Shown piece by piece: positions 1 to 8,912 of a DNA stretch of 64,000 nt. Position 1 is the first letter of the stretch. Each line of letters starts with the position of its first letter. The translations under genes were made by a program, and so were the position numbers. The stretch is from Sphingomonas sp. PL-96 (GTDB lineage Bacteria; Pseudomonadota; Alphaproteobacteria; Sphingomonadales; Sphingomonadaceae). The DNA lies in the NCBI RefSeq assembly GCF_020707215.1, contig NZ_JAJFET010000003.1, positions 248,001 to 312,000 of the forward strand, in the 5' to 3' direction. The notes under the pieces were generated by a model. It was not told the origin of the DNA, ran no database searches, and saw nothing but the letters and a program-made list of their open reading frames with translations.

Positions 1-673
1 GACCGCTGCTTAGGGCGGCGGGATTCTGCCTCAAAGAAACGTCGACCGTTGCTAGCGCCAAAGGGGGAGAGGCCGAGGTTGCGATCCGGTTTGTCGCCCC
101 AGGCATGACCAGGCTACTGCGCATCGACTTTGCCCTGTCTCGACCCGTCTCAGGCGTGGAGCAGGAGCGCATCGGTCATTCGATCCTCCGGATCGGCCCA
201 GGCAAGACCGCCACCTGGAGGTTCGGGATGCTGCCATGAATTGCGTCGGGGACCTGAGGTGCCACTCGGCCTCGCAGGTCAAGCCGCAGCGGTGCGTGGG
301 TCGAACATAGGACAGCTTTTTAGGCGGCTGTGACAGCCGCTCGCGCGCCGAAAATGGGTCGAGAACTGTCCGGGAGATGGCGGCCGCAAGGACCCAATAC
401 ACGACACTCGTGCCGCCGTGCTCCCCTCCCGAAACCCGCCGCTCGTTGATGTTCACGAAAGGATCGGTTTAGTGACACATCCAAGCTGCTGAACGGCAAT
501 CAAGGATGGAAAGAGGTCAGTGGGTGGCTTCTGGTCACTAACGCGGCCAATTCTGACTGGTGCAGCCTAGAGAACACTCAACTGGCACACTGCTTGAAAA
601 GCCAGCGACACGCCGGTCGGCACGCGTCCTACCAGAGATCTGCTCTTGTCTCTGGGGGAAGGTACAGAGCGGC
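1..673. other. Left-edge region without a convincing gene
   Basis: No reading frame here shows a recognisable domain, good ribosome binding site or sustained codon bias. Short open frames exist on both strands, including one on the minus strand running off the left edge, but their composition is that of chance frames. Together with the integrase relic beside tRNA-Pro, this stretch is probably degraded mobile-element or island DNA. By eye it looks less GC-rich than the sequence beyond the tRNA; I did not compute this. Confidence 0.4.
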
Positions 674-2623
674 TCAAGGCCGTACGTCGAAGGCACGATA
701 CCACGCCTCAATGTTTCGCACGACGCCGTTCACTCGGTACGCCGGAGGAGAGTGGTAGCTATTGGCCGCGATGTAACGGATCGCGCTTTCCGGCGCCTTG
801 TAGCACCATACCTTCGCCCAACTCAGAAAGAAGCGCCGGTGGGCATCCTGCTCGTCGTCGGGCAGCGCCTTGTCCTTGCGGTAGAGCTCGTAGGCGCGGA
901 ACGCCAGCGAGACGCCCGACAAGTCGCCGATGTTTTCCCCGATCGTGCGGCTTCCATTGAGCTTCACCCCGGGCAGGGGCTCGAATGCGTCATACTGCGC
1001 AACGAGCCGGTCGGCACGGGTCCGGAACGCAGCCTGCGCCTCCGTCGACATCCAGGCGCGCATCACTCCCTTGCTGTCATACAGTAGCCCCTGGTCATCG
1101 AAGCCGTGCCCCATCTCATGGCCGATGATGGCGCCGATGGCGCCGAAGTTGACGGCGGCGTTCCACGATGCCGAAAAGAAGGGCGGCTGGAGGATCGCCG
1201 CAGGAACCTCAATCGCGTTCAGCAGGACGCTGTAGCTAGCGTTGACCGCCGCGGGCGCCTGATACCATAGTTCGATGCGCGCGGCCGGGTCGGTGAGCCG
1301 CGCCCGCTGCCTTTCCCAATCCTGCTCGACAAGCCTGTCGAGATTTCCCGCGGCATCGTCCAGACGCAACCCGCCTTTCAGAGATGCAGGCCAAGTACGC
1401 GGGTAACCCGCCTTTAACGTCATCGCATTCAGCTTCTCCAGCGCTTCAGCTCGAGAGGCTGTGTCCATCCACTCCGCCTCGTCGAGTCGCTCAGCCATCG
1501 CGCGCTTCAGGTACAGGAGCAGTTCGCCGGCGGCGGCGCGGTCCGCTTGGGAGAAGTGCCTTTCCACATACAGGCGACCCAACTCCATCGGGAGCCGCCC
1601 CTTGACGAACTGCACCGCATCAGCCGCGCGCGTCGGGCGCTCCGTTCCGCCTCTTACGATCACGAGGAAGCGCCAATATGTATCGCGGAACGCTGTCGGC
1701 AATGCATCCATGCCGTTGCGCAGCCAATTGAAGGCGAGCCAGTCCTGCCAGACCTTGGCAGGCGTGGCGCGGAACAGCTGTGCCTGCGCCGCGATGGCGC
1801 TGTCCTCTCCCAGGTTCACCTGCGAAACGTCGTCAACGCCACGTGCGGCTAACATCGTCCGCCACGGCATCCCCGGTGCGAAGCTCTCCAGCTCCCGGAC
1901 GGTCATCACATGAAGGTTGGCGCGTCGGTCGCGTAATCGCTCCGGGCTCCATTGCCTGCGCGCGATCTCGGTTTCGAGAGCGACGATCGAGGCGGCGCGG
2001 CGATCTCCATCGGGGATACCAGCGAGAGCGAAGATCTGGGCGATGCAGGCGTGATGCGCCTCCCGCACCTTGGTCGAATATTCGTCGGTGCCTAGATATG
2101 CTGATGTGGGCAGTCCCAGCATTGGCATGGTCTGGTTCTGCTGATCGACATAGAGCATCCATGAGCCTTCCGCCGGGAAGACGTTGAAGGCCACCAGCGA
2201 ACTCGACCGCGGATGCGCCATGATCGTCGCCACTGCCTCGTGCGTGTTCGCCGCCCGGATCCGGCCCAGTGCGCGCGACAGGTAGGAGGAGCTGCGACGC
2301 ACGATCGCCTGCTCGTCCAACAATGCGGCATAGGTTGTGCCGATCAGCGCGTCGCTTGAGCCGCGGGAGGGAGACAGCCGTGCCGCAGTCTTGATCAGCA
2401 GCTGGAGCTCGCTGTTAACCTTATCCGTGACGCGATCGAACTGGCCATAGTCGAAGCGTCCCGGCGGGATGGTCATCCGTTCCAGGTCGGCCGCATTGGC
2501 GTAAAGGTAGAAGTCGTCACCCGGCTCCGCCCGCTCTCCGGCACGAGATATCGAGACGGGTAGCATGACCGTGGTGCAAATCGCCGCCGCGGACCTTAGC
2601 GTTCCCCGTCGTGTCCAGCTCAT
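674..2623 (-). CDS. M13-family zinc metallopeptidase (neprilysin/PepO-like), exported
   Basis: A 649-residue M13 endopeptidase predicted to cleave peptides in the periplasm. The zinc motif HEMGH lies at about residues 502-506, within GAIIGHEMGHGFDDQG. The downstream ENIGDLSG supplies the third zinc ligand and a catalytic Asp, and the C-terminus (RVNGVVRN...FDVRP) matches the usual M13 ending. The N-terminus has arginines followed by a hydrophobic stretch (residues 4-25), consistent with a signal peptide. The mature part opens with GDDFYLYANA, the usual start of the family's N-terminal domain. Length is close to the usual 650-690. It stands alone, between degraded sequence and the integrase relic on the tRNA-Pro side, so it may be cargo of an old island. 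The chosen start has only a weak upstream AGGTGG. Confidence 0.92.
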   Translation of the reverse strand: MSWTRRGTLRSAAAICTTVMLPVSISRAGERAEPGDDFYLYANAADLERMTIPPGRFDYGQFDRVTDKVNSELQLLIKTAARLSPSRGSSDALIGTTYAALLDEQAIVRRSSSYLSRALGRIRAANTHEAVATIMAHPRSSSLVAFNVFPAEGSWMLYVDQQNQTMPMLGLPTSAYLGTDEYSTKVREAHHACIAQIFALAGIPDGDRRAASIVALETEIARRQWSPERLRDRRANLHVMTVRELESFAPGMPWRTMLAARGVDDVSQVNLGEDSAIAAQAQLFRATPAKVWQDWLAFNWLRNGMDALPTAFRDTYWRFLVIVRGGTERPTRAADAVQFVKGRLPMELGRLYVERHFSQADRAAAGELLLYLKRAMAERLDEAEWMDTASRAEALEKLNAMTLKAGYPRTWPASLKGGLRLDDAAGNLDRLVEQDWERQRARLTDPAARIELWYQAPAAVNASYSVLLNAIEVPAAILQPPFFSASWNAAVNFGAIGAIIGHEMGHGFDDQGLLYDSKGVMRAWMSTEAQAAFRTRADRLVAQYDAFEPLPGVKLNGSRTIGENIGDLSGVSLAFRAYELYRKDKALPDDEQDAHRRFFLSWAKVWCYKAPESAIRYIAANSYHSPPAYRVNGVVRNIEAWYRAFDVRP

Positions 2624-2995
2624 CTGGCTTCCACCTGACTAGATGGAGGAGAGTTGTACTAGCGCGCTGAACCGGGAGTGAACCGCTCGCCTACTATCGC
2701 GAACAGCGGCAGCTAATGGAGAATATCGGCGTGTCTTCAGCGCGAGAAGCTGCCGGGCCGGACGACCTTATGTAGTCAGGAACGCGGTGAACGACCTGGG
2801 AGGCGAACTTTCGGGCGCAGCCGACCAGCAGCTTCGTGGCGGCTGCGGCCCAGTTCCGGCCGTTCGCGCGCCTACTTCCTCTTCCCTAAAGTGGTCATCT
2901 GTTCATCTGAGTGTATCGGCCGCCGTGAGCTCAGCGTCCGAGCCTGCCGGCGAGAAGCCTGTCGGATTGGCAAGGGTTGAGATCCCCGCCTACCT
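2624..2995. other. Intergenic stretch without a recognised gene
   Basis: This lies between the start of the M13 peptidase and the integrase relic. Its first part should hold the peptidase promoter. Several overlapping open frames occur on both strands, but none resembles a family I know and none has a good ribosome binding site. The part nearest the relic may be further degraded integrase-element DNA. Confidence 0.4.
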
Positions 2996-3480
2996 TCAGA
3001 CTGAGGAATCTCCGGACGTGGCCTCGTATGCTGTAATCGATGTTGCGCCAGTTCGCATGGGGCCGGAGACGCTGATAAACCATGCCTCGGCAAAGCGAGA
3101 GTTGACGCTGGCGTGATCTACGGCGGCGGTGCTGCTGGCGACCTGATCCTCGAGGATGCGCTGCAACTGCCAGCGCAGCGCGTCGCTGAACACCTTCTTG
3201 AGCTGGTCAGCGCTTACCCTGTCGACCGTTCGCCGTATCGCATGCGCGATGCTTCCGCCGCCGAACCGAGGCGCAAAGCGATAGCTCGCGCTTCTTTGAA
3301 GCTCATTGCACCGATCGGTAACGCCAGGGTTAACCGCACGCCGGCGACCGTCAATTTCTTGCGCCACCAGTAGCTGCTGCCGCGTAAGCCCACGTTCGAA
3401 AAGCCCTTTATGCCGCCCCAAGGGGTACAGCGAGGGGTACGGTCGAGGCGCAACCGTCCCTGATCGCCGTCGTTAAGACG
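2996..3480 (-). pseudogene. Tyrosine integrase relic, frameshifted and truncated
   Basis: Two minus-strand frames together resemble the N-terminal half of a phage or ICE tyrosine integrase. The upstream frame (to about 3245) contains SSYWWRKKLTV and SFKEARAIALRLG, typical of the arm-binding domain. Reading then has to shift frame to continue as VSADQLKKVFSDALRWQLQ and VDHASVNSRFAEAW, the segment that usually follows. No catalytic domain (R...HxxR...Y) was found, so the gene is inactive. It lies directly beyond the 3' end of tRNA-Pro on the same strand, the classic position of an integrase whose att site is the tRNA 3' end. Boundaries are approximate. Confidence 0.7.
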
Positions 3481-3503
3481 CGAAATCAGAGACTTGGTAG
3501 CAG

Positions 3504-3581
<78 letters not shown>

Positions 3582-3810
3582 ACGCGCGACTGCCCTTAGG
3601 CTCTGCTTGATCTACCGCGCAAGCGCCAAGTTCGGGTGACAGGTGGGTCGCGGTACGCGCAATCCGCGCTTCACCGCTGCCCGGCCGTTCTTCCGTTCGC
3701 CACAGGGGCCGTCCTTGGTGATCCCTCACTTGTGCGAAATGAACGCGGACTCGGGCTGACACCGCGAAATCCGCTCGCTAGGCTCCCTGCAAATAAGGGG
3801 AGGGGGCAGG

Positions 3811-5373
3811 ATGCATCGTTCGATGTGGCTGGCATCGTTGTTGGTCGGCGCCGCGCTGATGGGGGCGGCGCCTGCGCGCGCCGAGTGGCACGAGGCAACG
3901 TCGAAGCACTTCATCGTCTACGCGAACGGGGACGCGGATGACGTAAAGGAGCAGGCCGAAGAGCTCGAACGCTTTGACGGCGTCTTCCGCTACTTCCAGC
4001 AGATCCCCACGCGTCCCGAGGACGAATCGAACAAGCTCACCGTCTACGTGGTGCCGAACGACAGCGCCGTGCGCCGCCTCTACGGTGCCAACAGCCGGAA
4101 TATCGCCGGCTTCTATGAGGGCCGTGCCAGCGGCTCGGTCGCGTTCACGCCCGCGCGCGCACCCGGCAGCGACGCGATCAGCCGTGATCAGCCCCAGATC
4201 GTGCTCTTCCACGAATATGCCCATCATCTGCTGCTGGGCAATTTCGCCAGCGCCTTTCCGGCGTGGTTCTCCGAAGGGTATGCCGAGTTCCTGTCGACCG
4301 TGCGGTTCGACAAGGACGCCGCCTGGGTGGGCGGCGCCGCACAGCATCGCGCCTATGACTTGCTGCGGGGGCAACCCTTTTCGGCAGAAAAGCTGTTTGC
4401 GGCGAACATGCGCTCGTTGCGGCCGGACGAGATGAGCGCGCTCTACGCCCGCGGCTGGTTGCTCACCCACTATATCTTTGTTGCGGGCGATTCGAAGCGG
4501 CGCGACCAGTTCACGCGATATCTGGAGGCGATCAACCGCGGCACGCCGAGCGTCGACGCGGCGCGCGAAGCCTTTGGCGATCTGCGGGCGCTCGACAAGG
4601 AACTGGACGCGCGGCTGCGGTCCGCAAAGCTGCCGGCGTTCCGCTTTGGCTTGGACAAGCTGCCGCAGCCGGTCGTCCAGGTGCGCGCCCTTCGACCAGG
4701 TGAAAAGGCGATGATCGACCTGCGCATGCGCTCCGACCGCGGCGTGGACCGTACGACGGCGCAGCCTATCCTGAAGGACGCGATCCCCATCGGAGAGCGC
4801 TATCCGGACGATCCGGCGGTGCAGGGGTGGCTGGCGGAGATGGCGCTCGATGCCGGGCGCTATGATCTGGCAGAGGCCGCAGCCGATCGCGCGCTCGCGA
4901 TCGATGCCAGGTCGTCCCAGGCGCTGGTGTACAAGGGCCAGGTGCATCTCCGCCGGGCGCGAGAGGCGCGGTCGACCGATCCCGCCGTGTGGAAGGAGGC
5001 CCGCAGCTGGCTGCTCAAGGCCAACGCGATCGACAGCAACGATGCCTACACGCTGATGCTCTTCTATTCGAGCTTCGGCATGGCAGGCGTGCCGGCCACG
5101 GCAAATGCCAAGGACGCGCTGGAACGGGCGCAACAACTGGTGCCGCAGGATCCGGCCTTGCGGTTCGCCTATGCGCACCAGTCGCTGCTCGACGGCAAGA
5201 TCGACGAGGCAAAGCGCGCGCTGCGTCCGCTGGCCTATTCCGCTCATGCCGCGCCGGACAATCCAGCTGCGCGCCTGCTCACAGCGCTGGAGGACAAGGC
5301 GGCCACAAAGGCGGTGCTGGATGCGCTGGGCGCCCAGCAGAAGGCAGAGGCCGCGGGTTCTGGCGATGAGTGA
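3811..5373 (+). CDS. Exported TPR protein with a gluzincin-like HEYAHH motif (DUF1570-like)
   Basis: A 520-residue protein with a clear Sec signal peptide (residues 1-24, cleavage after APARA). The N-terminal half resembles the DUF1570/MA-clan peptidase-like domain. HEYAHH at residues 134-139 followed by SEGYAEFLSTV about 20 residues later gives the HExxH...E zinc arrangement. From about residue 330 the sequence becomes helical TPR-like repeats (AEAAADRALAIDARSSQALV and similar). The start is well supported by AGGGGGCAGG just upstream. It is transcribed alone, away from the tRNA. Substrate unknown; an envelope protease or a scaffold are both possible. The family assignment is fairly secure and proteolytic activity is inferred. 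Confidence 0.85.
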   Translation: MHRSMWLASLLVGAALMGAAPARAEWHEATSKHFIVYANGDADDVKEQAEELERFDGVFRYFQQIPTRPEDESNKLTVYVVPNDSAVRRLYGANSRNIAGFYEGRASGSVAFTPARAPGSDAISRDQPQIVLFHEYAHHLLLGNFASAFPAWFSEGYAEFLSTVRFDKDAAWVGGAAQHRAYDLLRGQPFSAEKLFAANMRSLRPDEMSALYARGWLLTHYIFVAGDSKRRDQFTRYLEAINRGTPSVDAAREAFGDLRALDKELDARLRSAKLPAFRFGLDKLPQPVVQVRALRPGEKAMIDLRMRSDRGVDRTTAQPILKDAIPIGERYPDDPAVQGWLAEMALDAGRYDLAEAAADRALAIDARSSQALVYKGQVHLRRAREARSTDPAVWKEARSWLLKANAIDSNDAYTLMLFYSSFGMAGVPATANAKDALERAQQLVPQDPALRFAYAHQSLLDGKIDEAKRALRPLAYSAHAAPDNPAARLLTALEDKAATKAVLDALGAQQKAEAAGSGDE

Positions 5374-5502
5374 ACCTGTCCAGCTCTGCGCCCGGCCAGT
5401 TCTGCGGCCGTTGCCGGGTGCGATAACCTGCACGCTCTTGCCCATCGGCAGGCTTGCGTTCATGCCTGACGTTTCTTGAACCGGGATCGCGCCGACCTGC
5501 CC

Positions 5503-6588
5503 ATGGAATCGACCATCACCGCCCGGCCCCGTTCCTCCCGTCGAGCGGGATCCGCGCCCACCATCAGCGACGTCGCGCGTCGAGCCGGGGTGTCGCCGAT
5601 GACCGTCTCGCGCGTCATCAATGGCGAAGCGAACGTGCGGCCGGCCACCCGCGACACCGTCAACGAGGCCATCTCCGCGCTCAACTATGCCCCCAATCGC
5701 GCCGCGCGCAGCCTTGCAGGCGGCGGGCAGGTGCGCATCGGCCTGTTGTACAGCAACCCGAGCGCCGGCTACCTGAGCGAGTTCCTGCTCGGCAGCCTGG
5801 AGCAGGCGAGCCGAAGCGACGTGCAGATCGTGGTCGAGAAGTGCGAGCTGGGCGAGCACGAGCTGGAGGTGGCGGAGCATCTGGTCCGCGGCGGCATCCA
5901 CGGCATCATCCTGCCGCCGCCGTTGTGCGAAGCGCCGGCGCTGCTGTCGCTGCTTCGCGCTGCACGGGTGCCGACGGTTGCGGTGGCGACCAGCCTGCCG
6001 GCCGAGAACCAGCTTGCCGTCCGCATCGACGATCGTACGGCGGCGGCGGTGATGACCCGCCACATCATGGAGCTCGGTCACCGGCGGATCGGCTTCATCA
6101 AGGGCAACCCCAATTTATCCGCAAGTGCGCAGCGGCTGGAAGGCTATCGGGAGGCCCTGGCGGAGGCGGGCATGGACGAGGACCCGGCGCTGATCGCGGA
6201 CGGGCTCTTCACCTATCGGTCCGGCCTGGATGCCGCCGAGCAACTGCTCGACTTGGCCGAGCCGCCGACCGCAATCTTTTCGTCCAACGACGACATGGCT
6301 GCGGCTACCGTTGCCATGGCGCACCGCCGTGGGCTCGACGTGCCCGGCGACCTCACCGTCTGCGGTTTCGACGACACGACGCTGGCGACCGCGATCTGGC
6401 CGGAGCTCACCACCATTCATCAGCCGATCGCCGACATGGCGCGCGGCGCCGTCGATCTGCTGGTGAGCACGATCCGCCAGCAAAAGGCCGGCAGCAGTGC
6501 GGCTGCACAGCAGGTGCTGGACTATACCCTGATCCGCCGCCAGTCGGATGCGCCGCCCAGGCGACGTCCGCGTGCGCGCGGCGCTTGA
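5503..6588 (+). CDS. LacI-family transcriptional regulator
   Basis: A regulator with an N-terminal LacI helix-turn-helix (TISDVARRAGVSPMTVSRVI) and a periplasmic-binding-protein-like effector domain that ends with the usual LTTIHQPIADMARGAVDLL segment. I chose the ATG at 5503 (361 residues). An in-frame TTG at 5476 would add nine residues but lacks a better ribosome binding site. It lies 133 nt upstream of an MFS sugar porter on the same strand, with a candidate pseudo-palindromic operator between them, so it probably controls that porter in response to a sugar. The effector cannot be read from sequence. Confidence 0.92.
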   Translation: MESTITARPRSSRRAGSAPTISDVARRAGVSPMTVSRVINGEANVRPATRDTVNEAISALNYAPNRAARSLAGGGQVRIGLLYSNPSAGYLSEFLLGSLEQASRSDVQIVVEKCELGEHELEVAEHLVRGGIHGIILPPPLCEAPALLSLLRAARVPTVAVATSLPAENQLAVRIDDRTAAAVMTRHIMELGHRRIGFIKGNPNLSASAQRLEGYREALAEAGMDEDPALIADGLFTYRSGLDAAEQLLDLAEPPTAIFSSNDDMAAATVAMAHRRGLDVPGDLTVCGFDDTTLATAIWPELTTIHQPIADMARGAVDLLVSTIRQQKAGSSAAAQQVLDYTLIRRQSDAPPRRRPRARGA

Positions 6589-6604
6589 CGGGCGACGCGG
6601 ATCC

Positions 6605-6616
6605 GATAGCGATACC
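6605..6616. promoter_or_regulatory. Candidate LacI-family operator upstream of the sugar porter
   Basis: GATAGCGATACC is a 12-bp pseudo-palindrome (8 of 12 positions symmetric) with the central CG typical of LacI-family operators. It lies just after the LacI gene and about 105 nt before the MFS porter start. The match is weak and only positionally supported. Confidence 0.3.
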
Positions 6617-6721
6617 AACCTCGGGCGGACGGGGAAGCTTGAGTTCTGCAGCGTGGCTGCGAACGCATGCACAGGCCGCGACGAGGAGCAACAACCGGTA
6701 AGGACCGGGCGAGGAGAGACG

Positions 6722-8155
6722 ATGACCGACAGCATCAGGGGACCGGGGCCGGCGGGAGCCGGCGTCGCGACCAACCACGGCTTCATCGCCGCGATCGTGG
6801 CGGTGGCGACGATCGGCGGCTTCATGTTCGGCTATGACTCGGGCGTGATCAACGGCACGCAGAAAGGGCTGGAGGCCGCGTTCGAGCTTGGCCGGCTCGG
6901 CATCGGCGTGAACGTCGGCGCGATCCTGCTCGGCTCCGCGATCGGCGCGTTCGGTGCCGGGCGGCTGGCGGACGCGATCGGCCGCCGTAACGTCATGATG
7001 CTGTCGGCGCTGCTGTTCCTGGTGAGCGCGGTGCTGGCGGGCGCCGCCGACGGCTCTACGATGTTCATCCTCGCGCGCATCATCGGCGGCCTGGGCGTCG
7101 GTGCGGCAAGCGTGATCTCGCCCGTCTACATCTCCGAAGTCACCCCGGCCTCGATCCGCGGCCGGCTGTCGAGCGTGCAGCAGGTGATGATCATCACCGG
7201 CCTGACCGGCGCGTTCGTCGCGAACTTCGCGCTGGCCCGCTATGCCGGCGGTTCGACCGCCGACTTCTGGCTCGGCTACCCGGCGTGGCGCTGGATGTTC
7301 TGGCTGCAGGCGATCCCGGCCGCCATCTACCTGCTGGCGCTGCTGGTCATCCCGGAAAGCCCGCGCTTCCTGGTCGCCAAGGGCCGCGATGCGGACGCGC
7401 ATGCGGTGCTCACCCGCCTGTTCGGCAGCGCCGAGGCCGACCGCAAGGTTGTCGAGATCCGCAACTCGCTGGCCAAGGACCACAAGCCAAAGCTGTCGGA
7501 CCTGCGCGACACAACCACCGGCAAGATCCGCCCGATCCTGTGGGCGGGCATTGGGCTCGCGATCTTCCAGCAGCTCGTCGGCATCAACGTCGTCTTCTAT
7601 TATGGCGCCGTGCTGTGGGAAGCGGTCGGCTTCACCGAGGACAATGCGCTGCAGATCAACATCCTGTCCGGCGTGCTGTCGATCGGGGCCTGCCTGTTCA
7701 CGATCGCCACCGTCGACAAGATCGGCCGAAAGCCGCTGCTGCTGGTCGGATCGGCCGGCATGGCGGTGACGCTGGCGATCGTAGCCTACGCGTTCTCGAC
7801 GGCGGTCACGGATGCCGCCGGCGCCGTGACGCTGCCGGGCAACAACGGCCTGATCGCGCTGGTCGCGGCCAACCTCTATGTGATCTTCTTCAACGCCAGC
7901 TGGGGCCCGGTCATGTGGGTGATGCTGGGCGAGATGTTCCCGAACCAGATCCGCGGCTCCGGCCTGGCGGTTTCCGGCTTTGCGCAGTGGATCGCCAACG
8001 CCGCCATTTCGGTCAGCTTCCCGGCACTGGCAGTGAAGCCGGGCCTGGCGGTCACCTACTTCGGCTATGCGTTCTTTGCGGCGCTGTCGTTCTTCTTCGT
8101 GAAGGCGATGGTCAATGAGACCCGCGGCCGCGAGCTGGAAGACATGGCCGGCTGA
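6722..8155 (+). CDS. MFS sugar porter (XylE/GalP-like)
   Basis: A 477-residue inner-membrane sugar/proton symporter with 12 predicted helices. Family signatures are present: GYDSGVING in helix 1, DAIGRRNVM in loop 2-3, PESPRFLVAKGR before the central loop, QQLVGINVVFYYG in helix 7, DKIGRKPLLL in loop 8-9 and GEMFPNQIRGSG in loop 10-11. The start at 6722 is preceded by GAGGAGAGACG. The open frame extends 58 codons further upstream, but that part overlaps the intergenic region and has no homology-like features. It follows a LacI regulator and is closed by a strong terminator. Substrate is probably a mono- or disaccharide. Confidence 0.95.
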   Translation: MTDSIRGPGPAGAGVATNHGFIAAIVAVATIGGFMFGYDSGVINGTQKGLEAAFELGRLGIGVNVGAILLGSAIGAFGAGRLADAIGRRNVMMLSALLFLVSAVLAGAADGSTMFILARIIGGLGVGAASVISPVYISEVTPASIRGRLSSVQQVMIITGLTGAFVANFALARYAGGSTADFWLGYPAWRWMFWLQAIPAAIYLLALLVIPESPRFLVAKGRDADAHAVLTRLFGSAEADRKVVEIRNSLAKDHKPKLSDLRDTTTGKIRPILWAGIGLAIFQQLVGINVVFYYGAVLWEAVGFTEDNALQINILSGVLSIGACLFTIATVDKIGRKPLLLVGSAGMAVTLAIVAYAFSTAVTDAAGAVTLPGNNGLIALVAANLYVIFFNASWGPVMWVMLGEMFPNQIRGSGLAVSGFAQWIANAAISVSFPALAVKPGLAVTYFGYAFFAALSFFFVKAMVNETRGRELEDMAG

Positions 8156-8181
8156 GCCGTTCATCCCAGGCCGAATGCAAG

Positions 8182-8213
8182 AAAGGCGGGCGCCCCTGGG
8201 CGCCCGCCTTTTT
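8182..8213 (+). terminator. Rho-independent terminator after the sugar porter
   Basis: A perfect GC-rich stem (GGCGGGCGCCC / GGGCGCCCGCC) with a very short loop, followed by TTTTTC. It begins about 27 nt after the porter stop. The AAA on the 5' side lets it also work weakly for the convergent protease gene. Confidence 0.92.
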
Positions 8214-8219
8214 CTTTGG

Positions 8220-8837
8220 CTACTCGCGTCCGGCGGCTGCGCCCTGCGGAACCAGGATCAGCGTTCGCCCCTCTACGCGCCAGGAAGCGAGATCCGAGAG
8301 AAAGTTCATGCCCAGCACGTCCATGTTGCCAAGCGCCGGGGAGATCGCGACCTTCAGCTCCCTGGCGGTGATCGGCCCGAGCTCGAGCCGATCCACCGAT
8401 CCGGTGCGCGCCTGGGCAAGGCCGTTTGCGGTCTGAAGGACAATGGGGACGAGGTTGGTGCCCGAGCCGACCTTGGCAGCGCGCGCGGTTTCTTCCGAGA
8501 TGGCGGTGATGGTCGCGCCGCTGTCGACCAGCATCCGGCGCTCCACGCCGTTCAGGGTAGCGCGCGCCCAGAAATGTCCGTCGGGCGACATGCGGATCCG
8601 CACCTCGTCGCCCGAGACCTGCTGGTCGTTGAGACCGAGCTTGGTGGCAATGCGAGCGAGCGACGGCTCATAGGGCGCCTGCTGGAACAGGAGGAACAGG
8701 CAGAACGCGAGCAGCCCGACCGAAAAGGCGAAGCGCACGATCCGGCCGATGAAGGGAATGCGCTGGATCAGGACGAGCGCGAGCGCGGCGAGCACGGCAT
8801 AGACCGCGACCTGCTGCCATTCGGTGCTGATGTTCAT
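8220..8837 (-). CDS. Membrane-anchored retropepsin-like aspartic protease
   Basis: A 205-residue clan AA aspartic protease of the single-domain bacterial type. Residues 8-50 form two hydrophobic segments that anchor the protein. The catalytic motif VDSGATITAI sits around residue 115, and the distal DVLGMNFL loop matches the family's flap/substrate side. Retropepsins act as dimers, so the active enzyme probably dimerises with its domain in the periplasm. It is downstream of the M24 peptidase on the same strand, 75 nt away, and may share its transcript. Physiological substrate unknown. Confidence 0.85.
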   Translation of the reverse strand: MNISTEWQQVAVYAVLAALALVLIQRIPFIGRIVRFAFSVGLLAFCLFLLFQQAPYEPSLARIATKLGLNDQQVSGDEVRIRMSPDGHFWARATLNGVERRMLVDSGATITAISEETARAAKVGSGTNLVPIVLQTANGLAQARTGSVDRLELGPITARELKVAISPALGNMDVLGMNFLSDLASWRVEGRTLILVPQGAAAGRE

Positions 8838-8912
8838 GCGGCGGCGCCTCTCCTTCGAGAGACGAACCCGAAGCCGACGCTTTCGATCCGCCCCGACCCG
8901 TCATGCGCCGCA

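Noticed and set aside
2787..3116. Plus-strand open frame overlapping the integrase relic
   Set aside because: No domain and no good ribosome binding site, and it lies opposite the better-supported integrase remnant.
3778..6081. A long minus-strand open frame opposite the TPR/peptidase and LacI genes
   Set aside because: Rich in Arg, Gln and His without a domain, and it spans two unrelated plus-strand genes with clear ribosome binding sites.
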